Origin: a virus
Strand: one strand, 5' to 3'
Length of the DNA stretch: 38,451 nucleotides
IMG/VR virus record: IMGVR_UViG_3300013131_005212
Location: 1 to 38,451 of that record
The notes under the pieces were generated by a model. It was not told the DNA's origin. It did no database searches and was given only the letters and a program-made list of their open reading frames with translations. Of this stretch, positions 1 through 7,767 are shown one piece after another (the stretch's first letter is position 1; each line of letters starts with the position of its first letter). The translations under genes were made by a program, and so were the position numbers.

Positions 1-116
1 TCAACGATAGAGAACCTATATGTGAAAATGTAGAACACTCTATAAAGTGTTTCTTGGGAACGAGGATAGATTATCTGTATTTCCCGGAATTCTCTCTAAT
101 CTTAAAGAGAAAATGA
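1..116 (+). CDS. 3' end of an unidentified protein (5' truncated by window edge)
   Basis: Reading from base 3, 37 sense codons run without interruption to a TGA at 114-116. The last residues read YFPEFSLILKRK. The stop overlaps the ATG of the next gene as ATGA (113-116), the same junction used repeatedly downstream. This supports a real gene end rather than chance. Too little is visible to assign a family. From context it is probably another member of the glycan cluster. Confidence 0.6.
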   Translation, partial: NDREPICENVEHSIKCFLGTRIDYLYFPEFSLILKRK

Positions 117-1045
117 AAGTATTTTTCAACAGAAAACTACGTAGAAATCCTTGGGGTGGCGGAATACATTTCGCGACAGGCCTTGCTGACTTCCTTGAAA
201 GCCAAGGACATAAAGTTGTTAACTCATATGACCATGATGTAGATGTCATACTGATGTTAGATCCTCGTGATGACGAGGGATTTGGAAGTGTCCACCATAT
301 ACTGCAGTTCAAACAGTGGCTAAACAGAAGTGGAAGAAAAGTAAAAGTAGTTCATAGGATCAACGACACTGACATTGCCAGAGGAACTAACTTTTTAGTT
401 GACTTAAACATCAAATCAAACGACGTAGTAGCAGATGAAACAGTCTTCATTAGTAATTGGCTAAAAGAACACTATCAACAGCACGGCTTCAACAGAAGTT
501 CCCATGTCATAACCAACGGATGCAACCATGAATGGTTCTATCCAGTGAATCAAGAAAAGAAAGATGGACCTATAAAAGTCGTCACCCATCACTGGTCTGA
601 CAACTACAACAAGGGTTTTGACGCTTACATTGAATTGGATAAACAACTTGCCAACAGGAAAGACATTCAGTTCACTTACATTGGTAGATACTACAAGGGC
701 TACAATCCCACAAACACGAAGATAGTAGCTCCTTTGTACGGTAAAGAGTTAGGTGACGAATTGAGAAATCATGATGTCTACTTAACGGCGGCTCGTTGGG
801 AAGCGTGTGGTATGCATCATATAGAAGCATCTTCCTGTGGTCTACCTGTCGCATATCACTTTGAAGGTGGTGGTGTCAATGAAGTTTGTAGACCGCATGG
901 TGTAGAATACAAAGACATCACAAAAATATGCGACGTAGTACTGAACACTTTTAATAGAAGGAAAGAACTTGTATCAAAGATACAGTACGACAGCCTCAGT
1001 AATGCCTCCGCCAATACCAAGTTTTTGTCGATATTTGAATCATGA
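113..1045 (+). CDS. GT4-like (GT-B) glycosyltransferase
   Basis: A protein of 310 residues that probably transfers a sugar from a nucleotide sugar to a glycan acceptor in the cytoplasm. The start is set at ATG 113 rather than an upstream GTG at 47, because 113 overlaps the preceding stop as ATGA and has AAAGAGA just upstream, and the protein then begins MKVFFNRKLRRNPWGGG. That N-terminus, with its Gly-rich acceptor-side loop, is typical of GT-B enzymes. The middle part has the pattern of a GT4 inter-domain region (VFISNWLKEHY, then a conserved HVITNGCNHEWF). The C-terminal donor domain has HHIEASSCGLPVAYHFEGGG, equivalent to the family's E-rich donor-binding loop. It overlaps the next gene by 4 bases. 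The exact sugar is not predictable. Confidence 0.8.
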   Translation: MKVFFNRKLRRNPWGGGIHFATGLADFLESQGHKVVNSYDHDVDVILMLDPRDDEGFGSVHHILQFKQWLNRSGRKVKVVHRINDTDIARGTNFLVDLNIKSNDVVADETVFISNWLKEHYQQHGFNRSSHVITNGCNHEWFYPVNQEKKDGPIKVVTHHWSDNYNKGFDAYIELDKQLANRKDIQFTYIGRYYKGYNPTNTKIVAPLYGKELGDELRNHDVYLTAARWEACGMHHIEASSCGLPVAYHFEGGGVNEVCRPHGVEYKDITKICDVVLNTFNRRKELVSKIQYDSLSNASANTKFLSIFES

Positions 1046-1980
1046 AAATTATAGCAATAACTCCTGACAGAAAGAGAGATTACACTACCGAGCAGACACT
1101 CGAAGGTCTCAAGCAGTTAGGATGTGAAATAATGGCTTCCGATGTTGGCAATGGAATACAAAAAGCCTATGCTGAAGAGCAGTTGCTAAATGAAAAAAAT
1201 GTCGATGCGGTGATTGCATTTTTTGGTAAAGTGAGAGACAATCGACAACCCAAGTATCATATTGCAAAATTACTGAAAGATAGATTACCGATAATCTATG
1301 TCGATGGAAGTGAGTGGACGTGCACTGGATATCCCACAAAAGATCAGCTAAAAGATTCGCTGGTTGATCCTGCAAAAAGAAGAGGAACGCCGTGGCTAAA
1401 TCACGAAATGTTGACACTGGCAAACTTCTATTTTAAGAGAGAATGTTACACCGAAGATTTAAGAAAAGGTATTAAGCCTCATCCTTTCTGCCTGACGCAG
1501 AGACACCTCATACAGTCAGATGAAAAAGATGTCGACCTGATGTGTGTTTTTGGTCAGACCACAACAGGATTGAGAAAAGAAGTAATGCAAATCTGCATGA
1601 AATTGAAACAAGAAACCAATTTTAACATAGTGGTGCAAGAGAACGTTGAACCCAACGAATATAGGCAATTACTAGCCAGGTCACGTATAATAGTAGATGC
1701 ATGGGGCGGAGGAGACACTTGTGATCGTTTCTATGAAGCAGTAGGCGCCGGTGCGTGTTGTCTGTACCAAAGATACAACATCGTGCAAGAGAATCCTTAC
1801 GAAGATTTTCAGTCTGCTGTCGAGTATTGGGATCCTGCATCTTTCTTAGAAAGAGTGAGCTTGCTGTTAAATTCCAAACAATTGTGCCTTAGAATAGGAG
1901 ACAGAGGAAAGCAGCATGCCTTGTCGTATCACACTTCAGAGTATAGAGCAAGAAAAATATTACAATTGTTATCGAGGTAA
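1042..1980 (+). CDS. CgeB-like GT-B glycosyltransferase
   Basis: A protein of 312 residues. The C-terminal half shows a GT-B donor-site segment (DAWGGGDTCDRFYEAVGAG) and a glycan-1-type ending in which Glu and Gly residues precede a short helix and a terminal YRARKILQLL. This layout resembles the CgeB/Glyco_trans_1_2 group, in which the N-terminal Rossmann domain is less conserved. It starts at ATG in an ATGA overlap with the preceding glycosyltransferase, so the two are probably co-translated. The function is inferred as glycosyl transfer in the same polysaccharide pathway. The sugar and linkage are unknown, and a non-catalytic GT-B fold cannot be excluded. Confidence 0.65.
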   Translation: MKIIAITPDRKRDYTTEQTLEGLKQLGCEIMASDVGNGIQKAYAEEQLLNEKNVDAVIAFFGKVRDNRQPKYHIAKLLKDRLPIIYVDGSEWTCTGYPTKDQLKDSLVDPAKRRGTPWLNHEMLTLANFYFKRECYTEDLRKGIKPHPFCLTQRHLIQSDEKDVDLMCVFGQTTTGLRKEVMQICMKLKQETNFNIVVQENVEPNEYRQLLARSRIIVDAWGGGDTCDRFYEAVGAGACCLYQRYNIVQENPYEDFQSAVEYWDPASFLERVSLLLNSKQLCLRIGDRGKQHALSYHTSEYRARKILQLLSR

Positions 1981-1983
1981 CAG

Positions 1984-2874
1984 TTGATTACATTTTGTGG
2001 ATTTTCTTATAGGAGCTCTGGTATCATCAGGGGCATGCAGCTTTCTCAGCGGTTGCCTGACGCAGATTTCCAAGATATTGATAGATTAGGTCATCAACGT
2101 CCAAAAAATGACGTCGTGTTGCATGTTAGAAAATTTGACAGCACGCATGCAGAGTATTGTAAATCCAAAGGACTAAAAGTAGGTTTCGATGTTGCAGATA
2201 ATCCTGTAACCGATTATCTCTATGGGAGAGTAAAGCAAGATGATTTCTCAAGATATGTTCATCCTGCAATAGATTTCTACATCGTCAATAACGATATAGT
2301 CAAGGGTAAGATATCTCAATACACGGACAAAAAAGTGTATGTGATACCGCATCACAATTGCAACTTTAAGAAAATTCACAACGAAAAAAGAAAACCAAAG
2401 AAATTAGGTTACATAGGGCTACCGGAACAGTCGATAAACTCTGACAAGATGAATTCATTTTGTAGAAAACTAGATATCACTTTTTCAACTGAAGATGTTA
2501 CTGAACACGCTTCTCTTGACTCCGCTTTCTCTAAGATAGACATTGGGTTGGTCTTTTTCGAAAAAGATTCATCCAAAAAAGATCTCCAAGAAAAGATATT
2601 GAACTATAAACCCGGCACAAAGCTTAGCAACTTTCAAAGTTATGGGATCCCAACAGTCTGTTTACCTTATGAGAGTTTTAAGCAATTCGGAGAAAATCAA
2701 TGTCGATACATTAACTTTATGAACGAATTAGAATTTGAAGTAGAAAAGCTGGTCAGAGATGAAGAATGGTACAACGACTTATCTCAAAATTCGATCCCGA
2801 TCGGCGAGAAATTTCACATAGACAATGTGGTTCAGTACTATAAAAAAATCTCAGAGGACATGAAGAATGAATGA
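1984..2874 (+). CDS. Probable GT-B glycosyltransferase, TTG start
   Basis: A protein of 296 residues starting at TTG 1984. A GAGG sequence at 1974-1977, six bases before the TTG, supports this start, and no better ATG exists nearby. The protein begins MITFCGFSYRSSGIIRGMQL, a beta strand followed by a Ser/Gly loop, as in GT-B acceptor domains. A second Rossmann-like strand follows at VLHVRKFDS and KVGFDVADNPVTDYLYG. The second half has YVIPHHNC, then KKLGYIGLP and KLSNFQSYGIPTVCLPYES, which resembles the donor-site loop of family 1/4 enzymes. The next gene overlaps it by 8 bases. It shares the MITF(C/Y)G opening with the glycosyltransferase at 12484, which suggests a common subfamily. Confidence 0.6.
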   Translation: MITFCGFSYRSSGIIRGMQLSQRLPDADFQDIDRLGHQRPKNDVVLHVRKFDSTHAEYCKSKGLKVGFDVADNPVTDYLYGRVKQDDFSRYVHPAIDFYIVNNDIVKGKISQYTDKKVYVIPHHNCNFKKIHNEKRKPKKLGYIGLPEQSINSDKMNSFCRKLDITFSTEDVTEHASLDSAFSKIDIGLVFFEKDSSKKDLQEKILNYKPGTKLSNFQSYGIPTVCLPYESFKQFGENQCRYINFMNELEFEVEKLVRDEEWYNDLSQNSIPIGEKFHIDNVVQYYKKISEDMKNE

Positions 2875-3646
2875 AAACATCCTCAGCAATATCGATTTTG
2901 GAAATTTAGCGAAAAAATTTCAAGGTGCGGAACCGTTCGACCATGTGGTCATAGACAATTTCTTAAACGATGATTTTGCCAGGAAACTTGTTGATTGTTT
3001 CCCCCGGCCTGAAGAAAAATCGTGGTGGCAATATGACAATCTTCTTGAAAAGAAGCTGGCTTTCAACGACATCACACAACTACAGCCTTGCTTCTCTGAA
3101 TTCTTTTCATTCTTCAATTCTCCACAGTTTTTGATGTCGATGCAACTGTTGACAGGCATTGAAAATTTAAAAGCAGATTCTACTCTAATGGGTGGCGGTC
3201 TTCACTGCATAAAAACAGGTGGGAAATTGGATGTGCATCAAGATTTCAACATCCAAAAAGAATTAAACATGTTAAGGAAAGTCAACTTAATAGTTTATCT
3301 CAATGAAGACTGGCAGGAGGATTGGGGCGGCCATCTCGAATTATGGGACAAGGACATGCGCGTGTTGTGTAACAGGATTGCCCCGAGTTTCAATCGAGCT
3401 GTTATTTTTAGGACAGACATGGATTCAAATCACGGACATCCACATCCATTAACATGTCCTGAGAATAGAGTGAGAATGTCACTTGCAACTTATTACTACC
3501 TCGAAGACGACAAGATAGATTCCATTCCTTTCAAGTCTACTGTCTACAAAAAGCTGCCTGGTGAAGATGACAGTCTTGATGAATTAAGAGAATTGCGTAG
3601 CAAAGGCAGGCTCATTAACATGAAGACAGGTAAACAGGATGTGTGA
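2867..3646 (+). CDS. 2OG-Fe(II) dioxygenase (prolyl-4-hydroxylase-like fold)
   Basis: A protein of 259 residues with the double-stranded beta-helix iron ligands of 2-oxoglutarate dioxygenases. The HxD pair is H124/D126 in LDVHQDFN. The distal His lies in the cluster NHGHPHPL (H189, H191 or H193). R201 or R203 would bind 2-oxoglutarate (ENRVRMSLATYYY). The segment EDWGGHLELWD before the distal His is typical of the 2OG-FeII_Oxy_3 type. Such enzymes hydroxylate peptides, sugars or small molecules. In this cluster a modified sugar or lipid is the simplest substrate, but a virion protein is also possible. It overlaps both neighbours by 8 bases. Confidence in the family is high. The substrate is unknown. 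Confidence 0.85.
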   Translation: MNENILSNIDFGNLAKKFQGAEPFDHVVIDNFLNDDFARKLVDCFPRPEEKSWWQYDNLLEKKLAFNDITQLQPCFSEFFSFFNSPQFLMSMQLLTGIENLKADSTLMGGGLHCIKTGGKLDVHQDFNIQKELNMLRKVNLIVYLNEDWQEDWGGHLELWDKDMRVLCNRIAPSFNRAVIFRTDMDSNHGHPHPLTCPENRVRMSLATYYYLEDDKIDSIPFKSTVYKKLPGEDDSLDELRELRSKGRLINMKTGKQDV

Positions 3647-4370
3647 GAATGTAGCGATAATCACATACACAACATCGAAATACAAAGATGTTTGGGACAT
3701 GCATTTCGGACAATTGACTCTTCACGCATCAGCTTTAAAGAGTTATGCTTTTTCTGATGAAGAATCTCTTCCTCTATGGAAGCATGATGATCATAAATTA
3801 ATTTGCTATAAAAACAACGAAGATTACTGGAAGCAATACACTACGTGTTTGCAGGACGTCACGGAAGATTTTGTCATATACTCACAAGAAGACTTCATCC
3901 TCTTTTCAGATGTCGATGTCGATGCAATAGAAAGATACAAACAATTACTTTCTAATTCGACATATGATTATGTTCGATTGATTCGTTGTGGATATTCAAC
4001 ACTTCTTACGAATCCTGTCGCCGATGACATCTACGAAGTTGACATGAAAACTTCTGATGCATTCTCAATGCAAGCTACACTTTGGAAGAAAAGCTCTCTT
4101 GAAAGATTGTATGCCTATGTTAAGTCTCAAAAATGGTTAGAGTCGGAGGCTTGGAATAGTGGAGCTCGTGATTTAAAAGTGAAAGGAACTTTCATTTACA
4201 ATGGTGAGAGAAAAATTGGTGCATTTCACTACGATTCTAAAGTGTATCCCTACGTCTGCACTGCCATCAATCGAGGCAGATGGAATGTCGACCAGTATCC
4301 TGATGTGATGACTAACTTATTTGAAAAATACAAAGTTGATCCTACAATCAGAGGCATCAGAGTAAGATGA
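3639..4370 (+). CDS. Putative GT-A-like sugar transferase, family not recognised
   Basis: A protein of 243 residues. It opens with a short beta strand (VAIITYTTSKY) and has an acidic segment, VIYSQEDFILFSDVDVD, near residues 80-95. That segment resembles the metal-binding DxD region of GT-A enzymes, where a QED or DVD triplet coordinates the nucleotide sugar. The following DYVRLIRCGYST and FSMQATLWKKSSLERL segments recall the acceptor-side part of small phage and bacterial glycosyltransferases. It overlaps the preceding oxygenase by 8 bases and the next gene by 4, so it is part of the same translationally coupled run. I do not recognise a named family. Confidence 0.5.
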   Translation: MCENVAIITYTTSKYKDVWDMHFGQLTLHASALKSYAFSDEESLPLWKHDDHKLICYKNNEDYWKQYTTCLQDVTEDFVIYSQEDFILFSDVDVDAIERYKQLLSNSTYDYVRLIRCGYSTLLTNPVADDIYEVDMKTSDAFSMQATLWKKSSLERLYAYVKSQKWLESEAWNSGARDLKVKGTFIYNGERKIGAFHYDSKVYPYVCTAINRGRWNVDQYPDVMTNLFEKYKVDPTIRGIRVR

Positions 4371-5161
4371 AGATCTATAGCTTAATTTTTGATTACAACA
4401 TCTCAAAAATGAAAGAGACAGGTCGTCCATGGGCCGAGACAGCATACAAGAATACAGATTTCATCTTCACGTATTCCGCTGCATCAATAGCGACATTTTT
4501 ACACCATAATCCTCACTTAAAGTATGAAGTGCTGACAGACAATGTTGAGCTGCTGGCACAAAAAGTTGAGCCTTACAAAGTAAACAAGTCTAACTTAAAC
4601 ATAGTAGATTCAAAAGAATTAATACGAAGTTGGTCATCGCACTGGTATTGCTTTTGGCCGCTTATCGCATCGTTCGATCATCAGTTGCAAAAACATCCTG
4701 AAGGTGTTCTTAAACTCGATAATGATTTGACCTGTTTAAAGACAATAGACGGCTTACTTGATCACAAAGGAGCGATTGTCTGGAAAAGAGAAAGAAATTG
4801 CAAGGATGGTCGTGACTATTGGGGTGAGAAGTACGCAGCGCATCATGCATTTGGAATCAATGATTTTGAGATCTACAACACGGGCACATGGGGATTGTCT
4901 GCTCAGTACACACAACTTGGGCGTGCAATTCCATCTTTGTGCGAAAAGATGATATCGGTTGACGTTTCTTCGGTCTTAAAATTCCCTGAAGCTCCCCACG
5001 TGAAATCGAAAGTATTTAACACTAGCGATCAAGTGTCAAATTGCTTTTTCTTGCATGATTCTAAAATTCCAATAGTAGAATCTAATAACTGGTTCGAACA
5101 CCATTGTTATGGTCATGACGCAAAAAAGGTCTGCATACAAAGAGCAGAACATTTATTATGA
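4367..5161 (+). CDS. GT-A type glycosyltransferase with DxD motif
   Basis: A protein of 264 residues. The key feature is KLDNDLTC, giving D118-N-D120 as the likely metal/nucleotide-sugar binding DxD. It is preceded by a helix and a Trp-rich stretch (SHWYCFWPLIASFD) that resembles the GT8/GT32-type region lining the donor site. Downstream, FEIYNTGTWGLS fits the usual acceptor-binding loop after the DxD strand. It begins with ATG in an ATGA overlap and ends in another ATGA overlap, so it lies mid-operon. The likely role is addition of one hexose to the growing glycan. The specific sugar is unknown. Confidence 0.65.
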   Translation: MKIYSLIFDYNISKMKETGRPWAETAYKNTDFIFTYSAASIATFLHHNPHLKYEVLTDNVELLAQKVEPYKVNKSNLNIVDSKELIRSWSSHWYCFWPLIASFDHQLQKHPEGVLKLDNDLTCLKTIDGLLDHKGAIVWKRERNCKDGRDYWGEKYAAHHAFGINDFEIYNTGTWGLSAQYTQLGRAIPSLCEKMISVDVSSVLKFPEAPHVKSKVFNTSDQVSNCFFLHDSKIPIVESNNWFEHHCYGHDAKKVCIQRAEHLL

Positions 5162-5904
5162 AAGTTGCGATACTTGTCTGCGGATTACCAAGGACTTTTA
5201 AAGTTGCATCAAAAACTTTCTCAAGAGCTTTTGGGCACTTGAACGCCGACACCTTTGTGCACACATGGCAAGTGCCTTTAAAGCCAAGCATCAAAATTCA
5301 CAAAAACATTGACAACGCAACGTTGCTATCTGCAGAAGAAATCAAACAGTGTTTCAATGCTTCTTCTGTCGTAATAGATCAGCAATCAGAAGACATTGAG
5401 GGATTGATAAAAGGTCATAATGAACCATATCCCAACAATGTCGTATGCTTTCATGAATCGATAAACAGATGTTTAAATTCTGTTAAAGAAGCCGAGAAAT
5501 ATGACCTCTTCATAATGACTCGACACGACATCTTCTATAAAGAGAGAATAACCCTACCAGACATTAAAGATGGAGAAGTTTGGACGCCTAGGATAAACAA
5601 TATCCATAGTGGGAAACAAATTCTGCAAAGAATGAAGAATGCCCACCCAGGATCAGTATGCGACATTGTTTATGGTGGGATATGTGTCGCAAAATTTGAT
5701 GAAATGAAATTACTTGGCAATTTCTCCAGAGAATATGTTTCTTTATGTCAAGACGAAAAGTATTTCCTATCAGGCAAGGTAGATTACTTTCCTGATAGAG
5801 CTTTGGCGATTTACTTAAAAAATGAAAAGAAACTTGCAGTTAGAGAATTCATTTTTAGACACGGAATTGTGAGAGAAGATCATGTCCAAGAATACTGTTG
5901 GTAG
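5158..5904 (+). CDS. Glycosyltransferase-like protein, paralogue of the 9147 gene
   Basis: A protein of 248 residues beginning MKVAILVCGLPRTFKVAS, followed by DTFVHTW and YDLFIMTRHDIFY. The gene at 9147 has the same layout (MKIAACISGHMRTYRETA, YDIFIHTC, YDLVIRLRPDTFF), so the two are divergent paralogues. This C(L/S)G-x-x-RT opening with a later R-x-D triad belongs to a group of small GT-A-like proteins common in phage and giant-virus glycan loci. The RHD/RPD triplet is a plausible DxD-like element. It begins in an ATGA overlap and its end overlaps the SGNH gene by 23 bases. The activity is inferred from the fold-like pattern and the neighbours. Confidence 0.55.
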   Translation: MKVAILVCGLPRTFKVASKTFSRAFGHLNADTFVHTWQVPLKPSIKIHKNIDNATLLSAEEIKQCFNASSVVIDQQSEDIEGLIKGHNEPYPNNVVCFHESINRCLNSVKEAEKYDLFIMTRHDIFYKERITLPDIKDGEVWTPRINNIHSGKQILQRMKNAHPGSVCDIVYGGICVAKFDEMKLLGNFSREYVSLCQDEKYFLSGKVDYFPDRALAIYLKNEKKLAVREFIFRHGIVREDHVQEYCW

Positions 5905-6625
5905 GCATACGAATATAGAAATATTTGGCAACAGTCATGCAGGCGTAATAACGGGTGCACCACCTTCAGGCACAGCCGTAAAAAAGCAGAAAGAGAAACC
6001 TCGTGGAAGAGGTTACACAGAAAAAAATCCGCTCTATCCTTTCAGGACTTGGTTTTTAGGTCCTGTTTTAGCCTACAATTTTTACGAGCATCATCTTCAT
6101 AAGATTTACGATCACATAAATGAAAACCCAAACTTCTTTAAAGGAGATGTCGTGTTGCTGCTGGCTGTTGGGGAAATAGATTGCAGGGTTCATTTACCGA
6201 AGTATGTAAGCAACGAAAGATCTGTTGAAGATGTTGTCAATGAATGTGTCACGAGATATCATAGATCACTTTTGCATCTAAAAACAAAAGGATACAAAGT
6301 GGCGGCCATGGGAGCCATACCCAGCCTTTGTGATGAGACTCTGCAATTGAAAATGACAGAGCACGAATTAAAAAATGATGTGTCTGGTAACACATGCACT
6401 CGCAACAAGATTGTTTCTGTGTGGGACGAAATACACTCAAACTATTGCAAAAGAGATGGAATACCTTACGTGTCGATTCATAAAAATTTGACAGATGAAA
6501 AAGGCATGACTAGAGAAGAGCTCTACTGCGACATCATACATTTGAGTCACGAGAAAACGATTGACTTTTGGGTATCTGCATTACAAGAAGCAGGAATATA
6601 CCAAAATGATAGTGGAGAGTCTTAA
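5882..6625 (+). CDS. SGNH/GDSL-family hydrolase or acyltransferase
   Basis: A protein of 247 residues with the blocks of the SGNH fold. Block I is FGNSHAG, with S18 as nucleophile. A block III-like turn is AVGEIDCR near residue 100. The terminal block is CDIIHLSH, with D217 and H220 completing the catalytic triad. Members remove or transfer acyl groups (often acetyl) on sugars, which fits the surrounding glycan genes. The ATG start lies 23 bases inside the previous gene, and no later start in frame precedes the Ser block. There is no signal peptide, so it should act in the cytoplasm. Whether it de-esterifies or esterifies cannot be told. Confidence 0.7.
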   Translation: MSKNTVGRHTNIEIFGNSHAGVITGAPPSGTAVKKQKEKPRGRGYTEKNPLYPFRTWFLGPVLAYNFYEHHLHKIYDHINENPNFFKGDVVLLLAVGEIDCRVHLPKYVSNERSVEDVVNECVTRYHRSLLHLKTKGYKVAAMGAIPSLCDETLQLKMTEHELKNDVSGNTCTRNKIVSVWDEIHSNYCKRDGIPYVSIHKNLTDEKGMTREELYCDIIHLSHEKTIDFWVSALQEAGIYQNDSGES

Positions 6626-6628
6626 TTC

Positions 6629-7756
6629 ATGCCAACAAGAAAAAATTGTGTTGTTTGTGCAGGTGAGGACTTAAAAGTTTTTTACACGATTCCTAATTTT
6701 CCTATTAGACTCGGTGTTGATGATTACAACGAAGTTTGCTCTACGTTGGACATGACATGGTCAGAATGCCAAAAGTGCGGATGTTCGCAACTGATAGAAC
6801 TGGTCGAGCTGGACAAGCTGTATGAAAAGCACCACAATGCATCAATAGGAGGTATGTGGGAAAGACATCACGAAGAACTATCCAGACATGTTTCTGAAAG
6901 TATTACCGGTGATGGTATAAAGATACTTGAGATTGGTGGAGCGAATCTTTTACTCGCCAATAAAGTTTGTAGCAAATCGTCACATTCTATTGGATATACC
7001 ATCGTCGACTTAGCGAGCGGTCAGTATGATGTGAAGGAGCACGATGAAAGAATTCATTTGAAATGTTTAAAGATTTCTGAATACGTTACAGATGAAAAAT
7101 TTGATGTCGTAGTCCACTCACACACTCTTGAACACTTTTACGACCCTGTTGAAACGCTGTTGATGCTGAGAGAATTTTTGAAAGAAGATGGGAAGATGAT
7201 CGTATCTATCCCAAACGTATCTTCACAGGTGCAAGCAGGACACCTAAACTCACTACACTTTGAACACACATACTATTATGACGATGTGTATCTCGATTAC
7301 ATGTTAAGCAGGTCAGGATTTGCAATAACAGAAGTGGTTCCATTTTCTAAGTGGAATAACTTCTACATTTGTAAGAAAGTAAAAATTGCAAGTAACCTCA
7401 ACTTGGTCTACAGGAATGAAAGTAAGCGAGACATCATTTCGATGATGACAAGTTTGAGAGAATTTGTGGAAGATGTGAAGAAAGTAGAAGGAAAAGTTTT
7501 TAGTTTTGGAGCACACATATTCTCTCAGTACCTCTTCTCATTTGGTTTGCATGAGAAGATGCAAGGAGTTCTGGACAATGACGTCACGAAAAATAAACAA
7601 GGCAACACGTTGGCTGGTACCAAAATACCTGTCTTTCCTGTTTCACATATAGAAAACTTGAACGCACCGACTGTTGTTCTTAAAGCGGCGCAGTTTTACG
7701 AAGAGATATCAAGGCAAATAATCGATACGAATAACACTGCTAAAATCTTGTGTTAA
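6629..7756 (+). CDS. SAM-dependent sugar C-methyltransferase
   Basis: A protein of 375 residues with the three-part layout of NDP-sugar C-methyltransferases. It has an N-terminal zinc-binding segment (C7, C10, C47, C50, plus C52), a class I SAM domain with motif I as ILEIGGANLLLAN near residues 97-109 and the HSHTLEHFYDPV strand-helix, and a C-terminal Methyltransf_14-like domain (SFGAHIFSQYLFSFGL, VLDNDVTKNKQGN). This arrangement is known from TylC3/Tcab9-type enzymes acting on keto-deoxysugars. GGAGAG at about 6614-6619 provides its ribosome site. Its C-terminal 27 residues have a decayed paralogue at 10454-10537, which makes this gene the intact reference for the scar. Confidence 0.85.
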   Translation: MPTRKNCVVCAGEDLKVFYTIPNFPIRLGVDDYNEVCSTLDMTWSECQKCGCSQLIELVELDKLYEKHHNASIGGMWERHHEELSRHVSESITGDGIKILEIGGANLLLANKVCSKSSHSIGYTIVDLASGQYDVKEHDERIHLKCLKISEYVTDEKFDVVVHSHTLEHFYDPVETLLMLREFLKEDGKMIVSIPNVSSQVQAGHLNSLHFEHTYYYDDVYLDYMLSRSGFAITEVVPFSKWNNFYICKKVKIASNLNLVYRNESKRDIISMMTSLREFVEDVKKVEGKVFSFGAHIFSQYLFSFGLHEKMQGVLDNDVTKNKQGNTLAGTKIPVFPVSHIENLNAPTVVLKAAQFYEEISRQIIDTNNTAKILC

Positions 7757-7767
7757 TCAATTGACGC

